In this document: one piece after another, positions 36,252 through 46,878 of the stretch | Layout: each line of letters starts with the position of its first letter | Numbering within the stretch: position 1 is the stretch's first letter | Origin: Melioribacteraceae bacterium 4301-Me | GTDB lineage: Bacteria; Bacteroidota; Ignavibacteria; Ignavibacteriales; Melioribacteraceae | Reading direction: 5' to 3' | Assembly: GCA_041538185.1 (NCBI GenBank) | Contig: JBGORM010000002.1 | Coordinates: 248,001-312,000 of the forward strand | DNA: 64,000 nt | Notes under the pieces: generated by a model | Database searches by the model: none | Told to the model about the DNA's origin: nothing | Seen by the model: only the letters and a program-made list of their open reading frames with translations | Translations under genes and position numbers: made by a program

Positions 36252-36605
36252 CTAATCATAATACGGTATCAGTTCACTCCCCATAAATTTTAATACTGCT
36301 GTTATCACTCCCAAATCATCAAGATAACCAACGAGCGGTGCTAAATCAGGGATAGCATCAATTGGACTTATAAAATAGATTAATGCACCAATAACAATTG
36401 ATTTTCTGTACCAAGGAACTTCCGGGTCAGTCATGTATTTGTATAATGCCTTAATATCTTTGGCAAAGGAAATTTTTTTGCCGACTTTTTCTAATTTTAC
36501 CCAAAGTTTTTCTTCTATTTCTTTTGATTTTTCCTCTACCAATTCGGGGGAATCATATTCTGTTTGAAAATCTTCTAACATTGCATTTTTAGTGATGTCG
36601 TTCAT
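36252..36605 (-). CDS. DUF1232 (YkvA-type) protein
   Basis: A 117-residue protein whose C-terminal half (PWYRKSIVIGALIYFISPIDAIPDLAPLVGYLDDLGVITAVL) is the DUF1232 domain: one amphipathic or membrane segment with the conserved SPIDAIPD. The N-terminus is charged and helical. Function of the family is not known to me. A remnant of a second copy lies at 25462-25551, showing that this locus is a recombination boundary for the peptide island. Confidence 0.85.
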   Translation of the reverse strand: MNDITKNAMLEDFQTEYDSPELVEEKSKEIEEKLWVKLEKVGKKISFAKDIKALYKYMTDPEVPWYRKSIVIGALIYFISPIDAIPDLAPLVGYLDDLGVITAVLKFMGSELIPYYD

Positions 36606-36613
36606 TATTTACC

Positions 36614-38650
36614 TCATTTAATTTTATGTTGCTCGAACCAATCAAAAATTGTTTTCCACCAAAGTAAAGCATTTTGGGGTTTAACTACAAAATGAAATTC
36701 ATCAGGAAAATAAAGAAATTTACTTTCAATTCCTTTTCTTTGAAGGGAGGTGAACAATTCCATTGCTTGACCTTCAGCAACTCTAAAGTCGTTTGCACCA
36801 TGTACTATTAGCATAGGTGTCTTAAAATTTTTTACATACATGTGCGGTGAAAATTTTTGATAGAGTGCCCTGTTAGTCCATGGTGTTCCTTTAAATTCCC
36901 ATTCAGGAAACCATAGTTCTTCTGTTGTTCCATACATACTTTCTAAGTTAAATACACCATCGTGACAAACGAGGGCATTAAAGCGGTCAGTATGCCCTTC
37001 AATCCAATTTATCATATATCCGCCGTAAGAAGCTCCAGCTGCAAATGTATTTTTAGAATCAATGAACTTGTAATTTTTCAATGCATAGTCAAATGATTTC
37101 ATTAAGTCAATATATGGTTTACCGCCCCAATCGCCAGAAATTTCATCCTTAAACTTTTCACCGTAGCCGGTACTTCCTCTTGGGTTTGGTGCAACAACCA
37201 CATAACCTTTTGCAGCAAATAATTGAAGATTCCATCGATAATGAAAATCGTCTGACCAGTGTCCCTGTGGACCACCGTGAATTAAAAATATCATCGGATA
37301 TTTCTTCTTTGAATCAAAGAAAGGAGGTTTGATTAAAATTGATTGAACTTTTGCGCCGCCAGCACCTTCGCACCAGAATGTTTCTGCATCATTAAATTTT
37401 ATTTGTGAAAGCAAATCATTATTTAATTTTGTTATCTGCTCAATCCCTCCACCATTTGTTTTAAGTGCAAAAATTTCAGAAGGCATTGTTGTTTTTTGTC
37501 TCTTAAAAAATATTACTTCGCCATTTTGTGAAATTATCATATCTTCATTTACACCATCCTTAACGAATGTTAGCAAATCGCCAGTTTCAACATTTATTCT
37601 GTAAATAGAATTATAAATTTGATTTGCTGCATTGAAATAAATGTATTTACTATCGGGCGACCACAAAATTTGTCCAACCGATAAATCAATTTTTTCTGTT
37701 AAATTTCTTAAAGTGCCTGTTGTTCTGTTATACAAAATTATATCCTGCTTATCAGCTTCAAATCCAGCACGAGCCATTGAACGAAATGCAATATATTTAC
37801 CATCAGGAGAATATACAGGCTGATTATCATTTCCTAAACTTTTTGAAATTTTTTTGTAAGGTGCTGGTTTACCACTTTTAATATCAGAAATATTTACTAT
37901 GAAAATATCATTATTTGTGCTTGTTGCAACTACTTTATCTGTATTCATCACAAATGCAATTTCTTTTCCATCAGGAGAAAAGGTGTAATCCTGACTGCTT
38001 CCTAAATCAATCGGCGGAACATCAAATTTTGTATTTAATATCAAATCATAATATTCTTTCTTTTCGATGTCATATAAAAATAAATGACTTCTTTTTTCAT
38101 CACGCCATCTGTTCCATGCACGAAACATAAGTTCTGTAATTATCTTGGCTTTAACTTTACTTTCTTCTTTAGCTTTGTCTTTCTCTTCATTACATTTTTG
38201 ATCATTGCAATCAGGATATACTTCTGAAACAAACAAAATTTTCTTCCCATCCTTTGACCAAACTAATCCAGAAGCACCAGTATAAAGATTTGTAAGCTGA
38301 ATATCATTTTTCCCATTTAAATCACAAAGCCAGATATTACTTTTATATTCATATGCTATTGATTTTCCGTCAGGAGAAAATTTTGGATTGCTTTCGTTTT
38401 CTTCGGAAGTTTTAAGTGGTCTTAAATTTTTGCCGTCAGAATCTATCAACCATATATCAGAATTGCCTTTATTTTTTTCGATGTCGTAAGTTGTAACAGA
38501 AAAAGCAATTGTTTTGCCATCGGGAGACAAATCAAAACTTCCAATTCTTTTCATTGCCCAGAGGTCTTTGGGTGTCATTGCTCTCTTTTGTTGAGCAAAG
38601 ATGTTGAATGAAAGTAAACTGATGGAAAATAATATTAAGATATGTTTCAT
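36614..38650 (-). CDS. Secreted S9 family prolyl-oligopeptidase-like peptidase
   Basis: A 678-residue S9C-type (acylaminoacyl/dipeptidyl) peptidase with a signal peptide (HILILFSISLLSFNIFAQQ). Residues 25-400 form a beta-propeller of WD/TolB-like repeats (SPDGKTIAFS, SPDGKSIAYE, SPDGKYIAFR). The hydrolase domain has HGGPQGHW, the nucleophile in GASYGGY near residue 540, Asp in GANDFRV near 620 and His in DEFHFV near 653. It likely degrades peptides in the periplasm or outside. DUF1232 follows after eight bases. Confidence 0.92.
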   Translation of the reverse strand: MKHILILFSISLLSFNIFAQQKRAMTPKDLWAMKRIGSFDLSPDGKTIAFSVTTYDIEKNKGNSDIWLIDSDGKNLRPLKTSEENESNPKFSPDGKSIAYEYKSNIWLCDLNGKNDIQLTNLYTGASGLVWSKDGKKILFVSEVYPDCNDQKCNEEKDKAKEESKVKAKIITELMFRAWNRWRDEKRSHLFLYDIEKKEYYDLILNTKFDVPPIDLGSSQDYTFSPDGKEIAFVMNTDKVVATSTNNDIFIVNISDIKSGKPAPYKKISKSLGNDNQPVYSPDGKYIAFRSMARAGFEADKQDIILYNRTTGTLRNLTEKIDLSVGQILWSPDSKYIYFNAANQIYNSIYRINVETGDLLTFVKDGVNEDMIISQNGEVIFFKRQKTTMPSEIFALKTNGGGIEQITKLNNDLLSQIKFNDAETFWCEGAGGAKVQSILIKPPFFDSKKKYPMIFLIHGGPQGHWSDDFHYRWNLQLFAAKGYVVVAPNPRGSTGYGEKFKDEISGDWGGKPYIDLMKSFDYALKNYKFIDSKNTFAAGASYGGYMINWIEGHTDRFNALVCHDGVFNLESMYGTTEELWFPEWEFKGTPWTNRALYQKFSPHMYVKNFKTPMLIVHGANDFRVAEGQAMELFTSLQRKGIESKFLYFPDEFHFVVKPQNALLWWKTIFDWFEQHKIK

Positions 38651-39040
38651 ATCGTATTTCCTGGGATTGAATTGTAAAAATTTTTTCAGTTACAATTTAG
38701 TGATATCAAATTATATATTAAAGTTGAGAAAATAAATCTGTTTTTGACTGCTCTTTTGAGTCCTTCCTTGTTAAACGGGTTGGAGATACTTAAGAAATAG
38801 AACACGGATAACACAGATTACACGGATATTCACGGACATAGTGATTGTAAAATTACTTTGATTAAAATTGTGAGATAAGAGTTGAGTTATGCATAAAATC
38901 GTATATACGGCAGACTTTTTATAATAATAATCTTAAATAGGTAAGAAATCGCATAGTTAAACATATTAGTTTCCTTGCTTACCCATGTCAATTTTGATAA
39001 TTTTCTATTCATTTTTGAACAAAAAAGTGTTTTAATCGAT
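38651..39040. other. Intergenic region with ACACGGAT-type repeat
   Basis: Non-coding stretch between the S9 peptidase and leuS. At 38797-38840 it contains tandem-like ACACGGATAACACAG/ACACGGATATTCACGG units that also form the interior of the small element at 61905-62013. The promoters of both divergent genes must lie here but are not resolved. Confidence 0.5.
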
Positions 39041-41494
39041 ATGAAATACCCATTTGAAGAAATCGAAAAAAAATGGCAAAACTATTGGGAAGAAAAGAAA
39101 GTATATAAAACTAACCTTCTTGATTCATCAAATAAACTTTATTGTCTTGTAATGCTTCCTTATCCTTCTGCAGCAAAAATGCATATTGGGCATTGGTATA
39201 ATTATGGACCTACAGATTCTTGGGCAAGATTCAAAAAGTTAAATGGATATAACGTTTTTGAACCAATGGGATACGATGCATTCGGCTTGCCAGCGGAAAA
39301 TTATGCAATCAAAACTGGAATTCATCCTCAAGATAGTACATTAAAAAATATAGCAGACATTCGAGAAATGTTAAAACGAATGGGAGGAATGTACGATTGG
39401 GATGCCGAGCTAATGACTTGCGTTCCCGAATATTATAAATGGAATCAATGGCTGTTTCTTCAACTCTATAAAAGAGGATTAGCATACAGAAAAAATGCAC
39501 CTGTAAATTGGTGCCCTAATGATCAAACTGTGTTAGCTAGGGAACAAGTTTTAAGCGATGGTACTTGCGAACGATGTGGAACAGTAGTAATTCAAAAGAA
39601 CCTTACCCAATGGTTTTTTAAAATAACTGATTATGCTGAGGAACTTCTTGAATATCTTGATAAAATTGATTGGCCGGAGAAAACTAAAGTAATGCAGCAA
39701 AATTGGATAGGCAAAAGTATTGGTGCAGAAGTTAAATTTAAAGTTGATGGCAGTGACGATGTAATTTATATTTTTACCACACGTCCAGATACACTTTTCG
39801 GTGCCACTTACATGGTACTTGCACCTGAACATCCTTTAGTGGAAAAAATTACAACAGATGAACACAGAAAAGAGGTTGAGGAATACGTAGAATCAATAAA
39901 GACCATGACAGAAATTGACAGAACCTCGACAGTAAAAGAAAAAACTGGCGTACCAACTGGTGCATTTGCAGTTAATCCAGTTAATGGGAAAAAAATCCCA
40001 ATATGGATTGCAGATTATGTTTTAATGACTTATGGCACTGGTGCTATTATGGCAGTACCAGGAGAAGATGAACGCGATTGGGAATTTGCAGTTAAATTCA
40101 ATCTGCCGATTATTCGGACGGTTAAACCGCCGGAAAATTTTGAAGGCGGCGCTTATACGGGTGATGGTCCAGCTATCAACAGTGATTTCCTCGACGGTCT
40201 TTATGTTGAAGATGCCAAAAAGAAAATTATCAGCTGGCTCGAAGAAAAGGGTATAGGAAAGAAAACAGTTAACTATAGATTAAGAGATTGGCTTATTTCT
40301 CGTCAACGTTATTGGGGAACGCCTATTCCAATTATTTATTGTGAAAACTGCGGCGAAGTACCAGTCCCAGAAGATCAACTTCCAGTAATTTTACCTTATG
40401 AAGTTGACTTTAAACCAGAGGGAGGTTCACCTTTGGCTTCGAAAGAAGATTTTGTAAATACTACTTGCCCTAAATGCGGTGCAAAAGCAAAACGCGATGT
40501 AGATACTATGGACACTTTTGTTGATTCATCGTGGTATTTTTTACGCTACTTAAACCCTAATTTTAATGATGGCATGTTTGATGTTGATTTAGCTAATAAA
40601 TGGACGCCTGTTGATGTTTACGTTGGCGGCGCTGAACATGCAGTTATGCATTTATTGTATGCAAGGTTTATCTATAAATTTTTAAGAGATATAGGATTGG
40701 TAAAAGGCGATGAACCTTTTCTTAGATTGATTCATCAAGGAACAATTACTAACATGGGCGCAAAAATGTCTAAGTCGAAAGGAAATGTAGTAGACCCCAA
40801 CGACTTTTTAGTTCAATATGGTTCAGACGTTTTTAGAATGTACCTGATGTTTATGGGTCCATACGAATTGGGAGGTGATTGGAGCGACCAAGGAATTGTT
40901 GGGGTAGATAGATTTGTCCAGCGCATCTATTCACTCTTTGAACAGAAAAAAAATATTGCAGCAGAAAATCCTGCTAAAGAAGAGTATAATTTATTCTCTC
41001 TTAACGAAGCAGAAAAAAATATTTACCGGAAAGTAAATCAAACATTAAAAAAGTTTGAAACAGAAATTGAAAACTTCAGATTCAACACTGCAGTGGCCGC
41101 TTTGATGGAGTTGCTTAATGAGTTCAAAAATATTGATTTGTGTTCGAAAGAAATTCAGACTTATGCTTTAGAAAGATTTGCTTTAATGATTTCTCCTTTA
41201 GCACCTCATTTGGGAGAAGAATGCTGGCAGCTTATCGGTAAAGAAAAATCAATATTTGAAAATCCTCAATGGTTTAAGGCAGATGAAGATGCTTTGACTG
41301 TTGAAAGCGTAACATTAGCGATCCAGATTAATGGTAAATTGAGAGCAAAACTTGAAATGCCAGTTGACCTTAGCGAATCTGAGGTTAAAAAGATTGTTTT
41401 TAATGATAAGAAAGTAAAATCCTACGTCGATGGAAAACAAATAATAAAAGAAATTTATGTGCCAAATAAAATTTATAATATTGTGGTGAAGTAA
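39041..41494 (+). CDS. leuS: Leucyl-tRNA synthetase
   Basis: Class I synthetase charging tRNA-Leu. Starting at the ATG 39041 (817 residues) the protein opens MKYPFEEIEKKWQNYWEE, as in family members; an upstream TTG would add 22 unrelated residues. HIGH is in KMHIGHW, the CP1 editing domain has TTRPDTLFGATY and GTGAIMAVPGED, a zinc-type insert has CENCGEV and CPKCGAK, and KMSKS is in AKMSKSKGN. The C-terminal anticodon and tRNA-binding parts are complete. Confidence 0.96.
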   Translation: MKYPFEEIEKKWQNYWEEKKVYKTNLLDSSNKLYCLVMLPYPSAAKMHIGHWYNYGPTDSWARFKKLNGYNVFEPMGYDAFGLPAENYAIKTGIHPQDSTLKNIADIREMLKRMGGMYDWDAELMTCVPEYYKWNQWLFLQLYKRGLAYRKNAPVNWCPNDQTVLAREQVLSDGTCERCGTVVIQKNLTQWFFKITDYAEELLEYLDKIDWPEKTKVMQQNWIGKSIGAEVKFKVDGSDDVIYIFTTRPDTLFGATYMVLAPEHPLVEKITTDEHRKEVEEYVESIKTMTEIDRTSTVKEKTGVPTGAFAVNPVNGKKIPIWIADYVLMTYGTGAIMAVPGEDERDWEFAVKFNLPIIRTVKPPENFEGGAYTGDGPAINSDFLDGLYVEDAKKKIISWLEEKGIGKKTVNYRLRDWLISRQRYWGTPIPIIYCENCGEVPVPEDQLPVILPYEVDFKPEGGSPLASKEDFVNTTCPKCGAKAKRDVDTMDTFVDSSWYFLRYLNPNFNDGMFDVDLANKWTPVDVYVGGAEHAVMHLLYARFIYKFLRDIGLVKGDEPFLRLIHQGTITNMGAKMSKSKGNVVDPNDFLVQYGSDVFRMYLMFMGPYELGGDWSDQGIVGVDRFVQRIYSLFEQKKNIAAENPAKEEYNLFSLNEAEKNIYRKVNQTLKKFETEIENFRFNTAVAALMELLNEFKNIDLCSKEIQTYALERFALMISPLAPHLGEECWQLIGKEKSIFENPQWFKADEDALTVESVTLAIQINGKLRAKLEMPVDLSESEVKKIVFNDKKVKSYVDGKQIIKEIYVPNKIYNIVVK

Positions 41495-41501
41495 TTTTAA
41501 A

Positions 41502-42593
41502 ATGAACGAAGCGTTAGTACAATGGACTTTGTTAAATAATTTTGATTATCTAGGGAAGAGCCTAAAATTTAATATTAAAAAGAGGATAGCTCAAGAAATT
41601 ACAACAGATTATGGCAGAATATATTTCATTTTAGAAAATAATGATGGCATTTATTTAATTGTTGAGTTAGAGACTGAAATTAATTCAAAGACAAAATTTG
41701 AATACTGTATCAATCAGTTAAAAAACTATAAAAACGTATGGTTTAATGATAGAACAGAGTATTGTGTATTATATGCAGATGAAACATCTGAAAAATATTC
41801 TGAATTGATAAATCAATTTGCCAGAGATAATGGAATTATTCCTAGAACATACAATCTTAATTTTGTTCAAAAACTTTACCCAAAAACAATTGATCGTCTA
41901 AGTTTGAGTTACGGTCTCGCACTACCTAAGCCAAAGAATTATACAATTTGTTATTTGAGATGGATGAATAAAATAATGAAGACATTTTTTGATAATGGTA
42001 AAGACTTTTTGACATTTAAAAAAATTTATTCACCATTTCAAAATGTTAAACAATCTAAAACAAATTTTAATTGTTATTTAAGATTAGTACAAGACTTCGA
42101 GCTGGTGAATGTCATAGATAATTTATATTATATTTCTGAGTATGGAAAAGAATATATAAATAATTTTAATCCGTTCATATTTACTACATCAATTCCTTCG
42201 TCAGTAGATTTATCTAATGAACAAAAAAGATTATTATTAAAAATCCTTACAAATGGAAATTGGACAGCGCATAAAGTTAATATTTATTGGTTCTTAAGGT
42301 TTATTGAAATTACTAATGGTACATGGCTGCCTAAGACAACATTTATTGATAATGAAAAGTTAGAATTAGTTAATGGTTTATTTGGTGTGAATTACAAGCA
42401 AAGAACAATGAGTGAATTTTTAAAATTTGCTGGCAATTGGTGTGCAGAATTAGGCTTGATAGAAATTGTTAAAGATACAGTAAATTATGATAAAGTATAT
42501 TTAACACCGTTAGGTGTAGAAATTAATAATATATTTAGTTTAGACCTTCAAATAAAAAAGACCAGACTCAATCTCAGCTTTAAATATTTATAG
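41502..42593 (+). CDS. Hypothetical protein, possible PD-(D/E)XK nuclease-like
   Basis: A 363-residue protein of no recognised family, placed eight bases after leuS and before serS. Residues 25-75 read RIAQEITTDYGRIYFILENNDGIYLIVELETEINSKTKFEYCINQLKNYK in pieces: an acidic residue, a beta hairpin, VELE and a conserved-looking Cys-Gln-Leu helix, an arrangement seen in PD-(D/E)XK nucleases, though VELE lacks the usual Lys. The C-terminal half looks like winged-helix units (YISEYGKEYI, VYLTPLGVEIN). It is AT-richer and more Asn/Ile/Lys-rich than its neighbours, suggesting transfer. No methyltransferase is adjacent. Could be an orphan restriction-type or defence nuclease. Confidence 0.5.
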   Translation: MNEALVQWTLLNNFDYLGKSLKFNIKKRIAQEITTDYGRIYFILENNDGIYLIVELETEINSKTKFEYCINQLKNYKNVWFNDRTEYCVLYADETSEKYSELINQFARDNGIIPRTYNLNFVQKLYPKTIDRLSLSYGLALPKPKNYTICYLRWMNKIMKTFFDNGKDFLTFKKIYSPFQNVKQSKTNFNCYLRLVQDFELVNVIDNLYYISEYGKEYINNFNPFIFTTSIPSSVDLSNEQKRLLLKILTNGNWTAHKVNIYWFLRFIEITNGTWLPKTTFIDNEKLELVNGLFGVNYKQRTMSEFLKFAGNWCAELGLIEIVKDTVNYDKVYLTPLGVEINNIFSLDLQIKKTRLNLSFKYL

Positions 42594-42645
42594 TATGTCA
42601 ATAAAATAAGTTTATAGATAATTTACAAACACACGGAAAATCATT

Positions 42646-43923
42646 ATGCTCGATATCAAATTTATTCGCGAAAATCCTGATTTAGTTAGACAGGGACTGC
42701 TAAACAAAAATGCTTCGGATGTAGTAAATGATATTCTTGAACTTGACGAAAAAAGGAGAAACTTGATTGCAAAAAGTGATGAGTTGAAAGCACTTCGAAA
42801 TAAGGTTTCTTCTCAAATTCCTCAAATGAAAAAACGAGGAGAAGATACAACTGCAGTATTCGAAGAAATGAAGAAAGTTGGTGATGAAATTTCTGAACTC
42901 GATAAACAATTAAAAGACGTCGAAGAAAAATTAGAAGAAATTTTGAGGTTGACACCCAATCTCGCACACTCAACCGTTCCTGTTGGAAAAAACGCAGAAT
43001 ATAATGTTGAAGTGCGTAGATGGATTCCGGAAGATTTTTCTTTCGAATATGATTTTAAGATTCTTGACCATATAGAGCTTGGAAAGAAACTTGACATACT
43101 TGATTTTGAAAGGGGCACAAAAATTTCAGGCTCTGGGTTTCCACTTTATAAAGGAAAAGGTGCAACCCTTGAACGTGCCCTTATAAATTTTATGCTGGAT
43201 TATCATTTACAACATCACGGTTATTCCGAAATATTGCCACCAATTCTTGTTAATCGTGAATCAATGAAAGGAACGGGACAAATTCCCAAACTTGAAGAAG
43301 ATATGTATTTTATTGAAAAAGATGGACTCTATCCAATTCCTACTGCAGAAGTTCCTATTACAAATATTCATCGTGATGAAATTCTCCAGGAAAAAGATTT
43401 AACAATAAAATATGTTGGATATTCACCTTGTTTCAGAAGAGAAGCTGGTTCGTATGGAAAAGAATCAAAAGGTTTTTTGAGAGTTCATCAGTTTAACAAA
43501 GTTGAAATGGTAAAATTTGCTAAACCGGAAAACTCATACGACGAGCTTGAAAGTCTGGTAAACGATGCAGAAGATATTTTAAAGTCGTTAAAGATTCCTT
43601 ATAGAGTTATATTGCTTTGTACAGGCGATTTAAGTTTTTCTGCCGCAAAATGTTACGATATAGAAACTTGGTCTCCTGCAGAAAATAAATGGCTTGAAGC
43701 TTCTTCATGCAGCAACTTTGAGGCCTTCCAAGCTCGTCGTGCTAATATTAGGTTCAGAAGAGAAGAAACTAAAAAAGTCGAATATGTTCATACATTAAAT
43801 GGGAGTGGACTTGCAACAAGCAGATTAATGGTTTCTCTACTAGAAAATTACCAAACACCAGAAGGTAAAGTTATTGTCCCTAAGGCTCTTCATAACTATA
43901 CGGGTTTTGAAATAATAGGCTAA
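42646..43923 (+). CDS. serS: Seryl-tRNA synthetase
   Basis: A 425-residue class II synthetase. The N-terminal tRNA-binding coiled coil spans about residues 30-100, followed by the catalytic core with motif 2 ([26 protein letters not shown]) and motif 3 ([19 protein letters not shown]). Starts [16 protein letters not shown], the normal N-terminus. Complete and typical; it would also serve selenocysteine tRNA if present. Confidence 0.96.
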   Translation: MLDIKFIRENPDLVRQGLLNKNASDVVNDILELDEKRRNLIAKSDELKALRNKVSSQIPQMKKRGEDTTAVFEEMKKVGDEISELDKQLKDVEEKLEEILRLTPNLAHSTVPVGKNAEYNVEVRRWIPEDFSFEYDFKILDHIELGKKLDILDFERGTKISGSGFPLYKGKGATLERALINFMLDYHLQHHGYSEILPPILVNRESMKGTGQIPKLEEDMYFIEKDGLYPIPTAEVPITNIHRDEILQEKDLTIKYVGYSPCFRREAGSYGKESKGFLRVHQFNKVEMVKFAKPENSYDELESLVNDAEDILKSLKIPYRVILLCTGDLSFSAAKCYDIETWSPAENKWLEASSCSNFEAFQARRANIRFRREETKKVEYVHTLNGSGLATSRLMVSLLENYQTPEGKVIVPKALHNYTGFEIIG

Positions 43924-44070
43924 TTATTTTATTCTTTACTTCTTATTGAATTTTTTGGCTTTGATAAGTGTTTTCTTTTGCTTTTTCTCTACAACTTTAA
44001 TTTTTTTAAAGAGTTATATTTGCTGTTGTTAATTTAGATATTAAGTCGACTATTAATTCTTAAAATCAAA

Positions 44071-45834
44071 TTGGATTCGAACTTGCTGGGTAATCTTATT
44101 CATCTTAAAAAATATTTTGCTCGGTACAAAAAAAATCTTATCTGGGGATTTATTTTTATCATTCTTTCCAATATAGGTCAAGTTTATGTTCCCATTTTGC
44201 TTAAAGATAGTATTGATGCACTTCAAAAAAATCTTAGAGAAGAGATACTAATAAAATATGCCTTATCGATTGTTGGCGTAACAATTTTGTCTGGTTTTTT
44301 CCGATATATGATTCGTCAAACGATTATTGTAATGTCTCGCCATATTGAATATGATTTAAGACATGATTTTTGGGAACACATTCAAAAGCTTCCTTTAAGA
44401 TTTTTTCAAAATAATTCTACCGGTAATATAATGTCCCACGCTACTAATGATATTAGCGCAGTAAGAATGGCAGTTGGTCCTTCGGTTATGTATTCTTTAG
44501 ATAACGGGACAAAATTTTTAATGATACTTCCTTTAATGATTATTCTTAGTCCGATTCTTACTTTTTATTCACTTCTGCCATTACCGGTTTTTTCATTTTT
44601 AGTTTATTTGGTAATGAAAAAAGTTCACGTTAAGTATACTCGAATACAAGAAAAATTTTCTGAACTAACTACTAAGGCTCAAGAAAACTTTGCTGGGATT
44701 AGAGTCATAAAATCTTATGTAAGAGAAGATTATGAAATAAAAGAATTTACTCGACACAGCAGTGAATATTTAATGCGTCATATGGATTTGGTAAGACTGC
44801 AAGCATTCTTTCAACCAATATTTTTTTCAATTGCAGGTCTTTCTTCAATTATAGTGCTACTTGTAGGCGGAGATATGGTTATTAAAGGCAGTCTCTCCTT
44901 AGGTGTAATTTCAGCATTCTTTGCCTATTTAGGAATGTTAATTTGGCCTATGATTTCTTTTGGGTGGGTTGCCAACATGATTCAGCAGGCTGACGCTAGT
45001 ATGAAACGTCTACTTAAGATTTTTAGAGAACCTTCCGAAATCTACGATAAGAATAATGAAAAAAATTCTAACATCAATATAAAAGGTGAAATAGAATTTA
45101 GAAATGTTGAGTTTAGATATAGTGATGTTTTACCCCCTGTCTTACAAAATATTAGCTTTAAAATAAAACAAGGTCAAACGGTAGCCTTTATTGGTCATAC
45201 AGGTGTTGGAAAGACTACATTGATAAATCTGATCCCGCGATTATATGATCCAACAAAAGGTGAAGTTCTAATTGACGGAGTGAATGTAAAAGAAATTCCC
45301 TTAGATGTACTTAGAACTAACATTGGTTTAGTTTCTCAGGAAACTTTTCTTTTTTCAGATACGCTCGCAAATAATATTGCCTATGGTCTAAACAACAAAG
45401 TAGATGGTATAGTTGAAAGGACTGCTAATATAGCCCAGCTTTCGAAAGATGTATCCGATTTTCCAAAAGGTTTTGATACAATTGTTGGTGAGCGGGGGAT
45501 TACACTTTCTGGCGGGCAAAAGCAGCGCACAACTTTAGCAAGAGCATTGGCAATAGACCCCAAAATTTTAATACTTGATGACTCTTTCTCAGCTGTCGAT
45601 ACTAATACCGAAGAAAGTATCTTGCGAGAACTGAAAATGTTTATGAAAGACCGTACAAGTATAATTATTAGCCATAGAATCTCTACCGTCAAAGACTCTG
45701 ATAAAATTTTTGTCCTTGATAAAGGAAGTATTGTGGAGGAAGGTACACATGAAGAACTTGTTGCTAAAGGTGGTATTTATGCTGACTTGTATTTCAAGCA
45801 GTTGTTAGAAGAAGAACTAAAAGAAATAAATTAA
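44071..45834 (+). CDS. Heterodimeric ABC exporter, subunit with degenerate site
   Basis: A 587-residue half-exporter: six helices then an ATPase with GHTGVGKTTL and a canonical signature LSGGQKQR. Walker B is ILILDDSFSAVD, with Asp instead of the catalytic Glu, the hallmark of the degenerate subunit in heterodimers such as TM287/288 and BmrCD. Its partner at 46879-48669 has the canonical Glu but a variant signature (LSVGQ), which completes the picture of one degenerate and one active ATP site. It starts with TTG. Substrate: multidrug or lipid, unknown. Confidence 0.9.
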   Translation: MDSNLLGNLIHLKKYFARYKKNLIWGFIFIILSNIGQVYVPILLKDSIDALQKNLREEILIKYALSIVGVTILSGFFRYMIRQTIIVMSRHIEYDLRHDFWEHIQKLPLRFFQNNSTGNIMSHATNDISAVRMAVGPSVMYSLDNGTKFLMILPLMIILSPILTFYSLLPLPVFSFLVYLVMKKVHVKYTRIQEKFSELTTKAQENFAGIRVIKSYVREDYEIKEFTRHSSEYLMRHMDLVRLQAFFQPIFFSIAGLSSIIVLLVGGDMVIKGSLSLGVISAFFAYLGMLIWPMISFGWVANMIQQADASMKRLLKIFREPSEIYDKNNEKNSNINIKGEIEFRNVEFRYSDVLPPVLQNISFKIKQGQTVAFIGHTGVGKTTLINLIPRLYDPTKGEVLIDGVNVKEIPLDVLRTNIGLVSQETFLFSDTLANNIAYGLNNKVDGIVERTANIAQLSKDVSDFPKGFDTIVGERGITLSGGQKQRTTLARALAIDPKILILDDSFSAVDTNTEESILRELKMFMKDRTSIIISHRISTVKDSDKIFVLDKGSIVEEGTHEELVAKGGIYADLYFKQLLEEELKEIN

Positions 45835-45846
45835 GAAAGCTGCAGA

Positions 45847-46878
45847 ATGAAAAAAATTAAAATTGCTTTTTTCTCAATACCTTCGAAAGAAAAGTCTTAT
45901 TTGAATAAAAAATTCGATAAGAAAAAATTTGATTTGTATTTCTTCAAAGAAGAATTATATGAATCCACCACTTCTTGGAAAGAAAAATTATCTATCTTAA
46001 ATGAAATTGACGTACTTTCTGTTTTTATATACGATAAAGTAGATAAGAAAATTATTGACAAGGCAAAAAACTTAAAGCTTATTGCCACACGCAGTACTGG
46101 TTTTAATCATATCGATGTTGAATATGCTAAAAAGAAAAAAATTTCTGTTGCTAATGTACCTTTCTATGGTGAAAATACAGTTGCTGAACATACCTTTGCT
46201 TTAATACTGGCACTTTCCAGAAATTTGCATAAAGCATATATAAGATCACAACAAAGCAATTTTTCACTTGATGGTTTACGTGGATTTGACCTTCGCGGTA
46301 AAGTAATTGGAGTAATAGGGGCTGGAAGCATTGGCGTTCATGTAATGAAAATTGCAAAAGGATTTGGAATGAAGGTATTAGCTTATGATATTAAGCAAAA
46401 CCATATTTTAGAAGAATTATTGGATTTTAAGTATGTGGGTTTAGATGAGCTGTTGAGCTCGTCGGACATAATAACTTTACATTGCCCTTACAACGAACAA
46501 ACACATCATTTATTGAATATGAATAATATCAAAAAGGTAAAACGTGGGGCGTTATTTATAAATACTGCTAGAAGTGGAATCATTGAACCATCCGCACTTT
46601 ACCATGCAATTGATAGCGGCATCTTTAGCGGCGCAGGTTTAGATGTGTTTGAAGGAGAAGAATTGCTCAAAGAGGAAAATCAAATGCTTACTAAAAATGT
46701 ACCTTTGAAAAATGTAGAAGCATTGCTTAAAAGAAATTTGCTATTAAGAAGAGAAAATGTAATTATCACACCTCACATGGCTTTCGATTCACATGAAGCA
46801 ATTGAAAGAATTCTCGATACAACTGTAGAAAACATAATTGCTTTTTTTGAAAATAAAAACTATTACAAAGTTAATTAA
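45847..46878 (+). CDS. D-isomer-specific 2-hydroxyacid dehydrogenase (D-lactate dehydrogenase-like)
   Basis: A 343-residue NAD-dependent 2-hydroxyacid dehydrogenase. Substrate-binding RSTGFNHID (about 83-91), Rossmann GVIGAGSIG, NTARSG, GLDVFEGEE and the catalytic His in ITPHMAFDSHEA are all present. The closest pattern is the fermentative D-lactate dehydrogenase group, which reduces pyruvate to D-lactate. It sits between the two halves of an ABC exporter, one base from the second, so the three genes are co-transcribed; whether function is shared is unclear. Confidence 0.87.
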   Translation: MKKIKIAFFSIPSKEKSYLNKKFDKKKFDLYFFKEELYESTTSWKEKLSILNEIDVLSVFIYDKVDKKIIDKAKNLKLIATRSTGFNHIDVEYAKKKKISVANVPFYGENTVAEHTFALILALSRNLHKAYIRSQQSNFSLDGLRGFDLRGKVIGVIGAGSIGVHVMKIAKGFGMKVLAYDIKQNHILEELLDFKYVGLDELLSSSDIITLHCPYNEQTHHLLNMNNIKKVKRGALFINTARSGIIEPSALYHAIDSGIFSGAGLDVFEGEELLKEENQMLTKNVPLKNVEALLKRNLLLRRENVIITPHMAFDSHEAIERILDTTVENIIAFFENKNYYKVN

